This document shows positions 5,716-7,767 of a stretch of DNA of 7,767 nt, in pieces. Within the stretch, counting starts at the first letter, position 1, and each line of letters starts with the position of its first letter. The notes beneath the pieces are model-generated. The model worked only from the letters and a program-made list of their open reading frames with translations, did no database searches and was not told the DNA's origin. Source of the stretch: Acidobacteriota bacterium (lineage in GTDB: Bacteria; Acidobacteriota; Thermoanaerobaculia; Gp7-AA8); NCBI GenBank assembly GCA_003222375.1, contig QHVX01000071.1, forward strand, positions 1-7,767. Direction: 5' to 3'. A program made the position numbers and the translations under genes.

Positions 5716-7521
5716 TCATGAAGCGGGGAGGAATCCGATTCGGCGAAGGACCTGTGTGAAACGCGGATCGCCGCGGAGACTTTGCCAGTGCCGGTCCACG
5801 TTTACCCACATCACGCCCTGGTCATGGGCGTCGATCGCTTTTGCCAGCCATCGAAACGCCTCGTCGCGGTTGCCGAGGAGCGCGAAGTCTCCGGCGATGC
5901 GGGCCGCCGCCGATTGACGCTGCAATTGCTCGATATCGAGCAGCAACGCCGTCCGTTTGCATTGCGCGTATGGCGACGCCGCGCATTGTCTTTTCAGCTT
6001 TGCCAAACGCTCCGGCGCGACGCTGAGCTCGACCCAACGCAATGTCTCCGCCATCGCCAGCCGGTCGAGGTGTTGCTCCTCGTAAATCTCCGCTAACCGT
6101 CTGTGACGGCGGAAAGTGTTTTCATCGCCGTCGGGAACCTGGCGAATGATCTTCATCGCTTCGTCGTCACGATGACACCAGTAGAGGGCAAGGCCGAGCG
6201 AATTTCGTTTGCTCGGCGAAAGCGGATCGAGATCGACCGCCGACTGTATTTCCGCCAGCGCTTGCCGCGGCTGGCCCAAAGCGCCGAGCAGATATCCGAG
6301 CTTCCAATGGGCGCTGCTGTCACTCCGATTGAGCGCCACCGCAGCTCGCAAACTCTTTTCTGCCTCTCTCCACGACCATCGCCACAGTTGCGCATCGGCC
6401 AAAGCCACGTATGCCTGCGACGATCGGTCGTCGAGCTGCAGCGCTTTCCGCGCCGCGATCTCCATACGCGACATGACCTCCTGCCTCTTCTGGGTCTGGT
6501 TCAGCGCCACGTACGTGTACGCTTCGGCCAACGCCGCCCACGCGTCCGCGTACTGCGGGTCTTTCCGAGTCGCTGCCTCCAAATACGCGACGCTCTTCTC
6601 CAGACCGTCGCGCGTGTATTCGTCCATCGCCGACACTCCGCGAAGGTAGGCTTCCTCGGCATCGGGAATGACGAGGTGTGTGGCGACGCGACGGCGCGAA
6701 CTCGGCGCAACCGCCGAACTCACGCGGCGTGCAATCGCGCGCGCGACTTCGTCCTGTAGCGCGAGCACATCGCGCACGTCGCGCTCATATGTTTCGCTCC
6801 ACACATTCTGATCTTTCGTCGCATCGACCAGTTGCACCGTGATGCGAATGCGGCTGCCGGCGCGAGCGACGGCCCCGGTCACGAGCCAACGCGCATCGAG
6901 CTCGCGTCCGATCTCATGCGAGGTCTTTTGTGTTCCTTTGTAGTGGACCACCGACGTCCGCGCGATGACGCGGAACGCGCCGAGTCTTCCCAGATCGGTA
7001 ATCAGAGTCTCCGTCAGACCATCCGCAAAGTAGGCTTGATCGCTCTCAGGCGAGAGGTGTTCGAGGGGAAGAACAGCAACTGCCGGATTCACGTTCGCAG
7101 AACGCGTGGAAACGATCAGGATTGCGGCTGTCGCCAGAACCGCAGCAATGCTGCCGAACAACCATCGACTGTGCGGCCGGTGGCGCGACTCGCGGTGCAC
7201 TTCCGCCTTGAAAATGTATCCGCGCCGCGGCACGGTCTCGATGTAGCGCGGGTCGATCGCAGAATCGGACAACGCCGATCGCAACTTTTTGATGGCGGTG
7301 TTTAGTCCGTGTTCGAAATCGATGAAGTGGTCCTCCGGCCAGAGATGCTCGCGAAGCTCTTCGCGCGCCACAAGCAAGGCCGGGCGGTCGAGCAGGTACA
7401 CCAGCAGCCGGTGCGGAAGGTCCTGCAGCTTGATCCGACTGCCGGGGCTCCGCACCTCCGGGCGCATTGAGTCGACTTCGAACGGGCCAAAGCGCCAGAC
7501 GGACGCTTCTCGACGCATCAT
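5716..7521 (-). CDS. Membrane-bound winged-helix transcriptional regulator with TolB/FlgO-like and TPR domains (CadC/ToxR-type)
   Basis: This is a 601-aa one-component regulator. Residues 8-106 form an OmpR/PhoB-type winged helix: FGPFEVD at the start, LLVYLLDRPALLVAREELREHLWP, then the recognition region FEHGLNTAIKKLRSAL (69-84) and the wing YIETVPRRGYIF (93-104). A basic linker (HRESRHRPHSR) precedes a membrane span at about 120-139, so the DNA-binding part should be cytoplasmic and the rest outside the membrane. Residues 147-270 (VAVLPLEHLSPESDQAYFADGLTE) match the TolB-like/FlgO-type segment found in this architecture. From about 290 to 560 TPR-like helix pairs follow, for example YADAWAALAEAYTYVAL and SSAHWKLGYLLGALGQPRQAL. 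The end, RGDPRFTQVLRRIGF, is typical of the family. There is no receiver domain, so the signal must reach it through the TPR/TolB-like part. Such regulators are abundant in Acidobacteriota. Two ATGs (7521 and 7518) are possible and neither has a clear ribosome-binding site. Targets are unknown; the divergent secreted-protein gene is the nearest candidate. Confidence 0.95.
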   Translation of the reverse strand: MMRREASVWRFGPFEVDSMRPEVRSPGSRIKLQDLPHRLLVYLLDRPALLVAREELREHLWPEDHFIDFEHGLNTAIKKLRSALSDSAIDPRYIETVPRRGYIFKAEVHRESRHRPHSRWLFGSIAAVLATAAILIVSTRSANVNPAVAVLPLEHLSPESDQAYFADGLTETLITDLGRLGAFRVIARTSVVHYKGTQKTSHEIGRELDARWLVTGAVARAGSRIRITVQLVDATKDQNVWSETYERDVRDVLALQDEVARAIARRVSSAVAPSSRRRVATHLVIPDAEEAYLRGVSAMDEYTRDGLEKSVAYLEAATRKDPQYADAWAALAEAYTYVALNQTQKRQEVMSRMEIAARKALQLDDRSSQAYVALADAQLWRWSWREAEKSLRAAVALNRSDSSAHWKLGYLLGALGQPRQALAEIQSAVDLDPLSPSKRNSLGLALYWCHRDDEAMKIIRQVPDGDENTFRRHRRLAEIYEEQHLDRLAMAETLRWVELSVAPERLAKLKRQCAASPYAQCKRTALLLDIEQLQRQSAAARIAGDFALLGNRDEAFRWLAKAIDAHDQGVMWVNVDRHWQSLRGDPRFTQVLRRIGFLPAS

Positions 7522-7529
7522 AAAGTTGG

Positions 7530-7549
7530 CGGTTCACCCGCAGTTTACC
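7530..7549 (+). promoter_or_regulatory. 11-bp-period direct repeat, candidate operator in the divergent intergenic region
   Basis: GTTCACC (7532-7538) is repeated as GTTTACC (7543-7549) exactly 11 bases later, and a C two bases before each copy also matches, giving C-n-GTT-Y-ACC twice. OmpR/PhoB-type winged helices bind tandem sites spaced by about one helical turn, and such a regulator is encoded immediately to the left. The repeat sits between the regulator and the divergent secreted-protein gene. A small inverted repeat GCGG/CCGC (7529-7541) overlaps the first copy. The functional role is inferred. Confidence 0.35.
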
Positions 7550-7593
7550 TTCGGTGCATTGCCGATACGACCCGCGAGCCTAACGTCTGGAGT

Positions 7594-7767
7594 ATGCAAA
7601 AATTTATGATGGCGGTGGCGATCTTCGCGGCGACGCAGGCAGCTGCGCAATCGCCTTCGAACTGCACTCTGCCTCTGCTGAGCGGGCTCTACGGTATGCA
7701 GCGGAACGGCCACAACACGTCCGGCACGTTCACTTCGTCGGTCGGCGCAGTCACCTTCGATGGACTG
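7594..7767 (+). CDS. Secreted protein, N-terminal part (3' end outside window)
   Basis: The first 58 codons of a frame still open at the right edge. Residues 1-19 look like a signal peptide (MQKFMMAVAIFAATQAAAQ, likely cleavage after an Ala near 16-18). The mature start has NCTLPLLSGLYGMQRNGH and then GTFTSSVGAVTFDGL. The pattern of a LSGxYG strand followed by G.VTFDG resembles repeated beta-rich secreted proteins of unknown function common in Acidobacteriota; this is recalled from pattern, not from a search. The ATG at 7594 has GGAG only one base upstream, which is too close for good use. ATGs at 7606 or 7609 are possible, but they drop the only positive residue of the signal peptide. The gene is divergent from the regulator and may be its target. 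Confidence 0.75.
   Translation, partial: MQKFMMAVAIFAATQAAAQSPSNCTLPLLSGLYGMQRNGHNTSGTFTSSVGAVTFDGL

Noticed and set aside
5271..5759. A 162-codon plus-strand frame running through the tRNA gene.
   Set aside because: It crosses a complete tRNA cloverleaf and is antisense to the 96-aa exported protein gene; it has no domain signature.

Overview
The window looks like chromosomal DNA of a G+C-rich bacterium, roughly 60% GC by eye. It fits an Acidobacteriota-like lineage best. That placement is an inference from two gene styles: a regulator with an N-terminal OmpR/CadC-type winged helix, one membrane span, a TolB/FlgO-like segment and TPRs, and a secreted protein starting with a 'LSGLYG ... VTFDG' type of sequence. 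I see no transposase, integrase, phage gene or CRISPR array. Base and codon use look even, so this reads as ordinary chromosome rather than an island.

Layout. (1) 1-1159, minus, cut by the left edge: a flavin disulfide oxidoreductase of the mercuric reductase / RclA / lipoamide dehydrogenase class. (2) 1207-2562, plus, divergent from it over a 47-bp gap: a class III PLP aminotransferase. (3) 2578-2886, plus: a possible small membrane protein. (4) 5434 down to 2892, minus: a tight four-gene operon coding for a 96-aa exported protein, a GDSL/SGNH lipoprotein hydrolase, an exported alpha/beta hydrolase, and a V4R/DUF2378-like putative ligand-binding protein. The gaps are 4 nt, then two ATGA stop/start overlaps. 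(5) 5553-5629, plus: tRNA-Ala(CGC). (6) 7521-5716, minus: the winged-helix/TM/TPR regulator. (7) 7594 to the right edge, plus: the start of a secreted protein, divergent from the regulator across a 72-bp gap that carries an 11-bp-period direct repeat.

How the genes may work together. The four-gene operon pairs two predicted extracytoplasmic serine hydrolases with a small exported protein and a cytoplasmic putative sensor/binding protein, so a joint role in cell-envelope or lipid/ester processing is plausible but unproven. The regulator next to the divergent secreted-protein gene may control that gene and itself through the direct repeat. The oxidoreductase/aminotransferase pair shares a very short intergenic region in which both start codons lie five bases after AT-rich, -10-like hexamers, which would suit leaderless transcripts.

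The most interesting points are the coupled hydrolase/V4R-like operon, the 11-bp-period repeat as a possible operator, the short divergent promoter region, and a bias for TTA leucine codons to be followed by GGC. I found nothing in the window that is clearly a new defence or mobile system.
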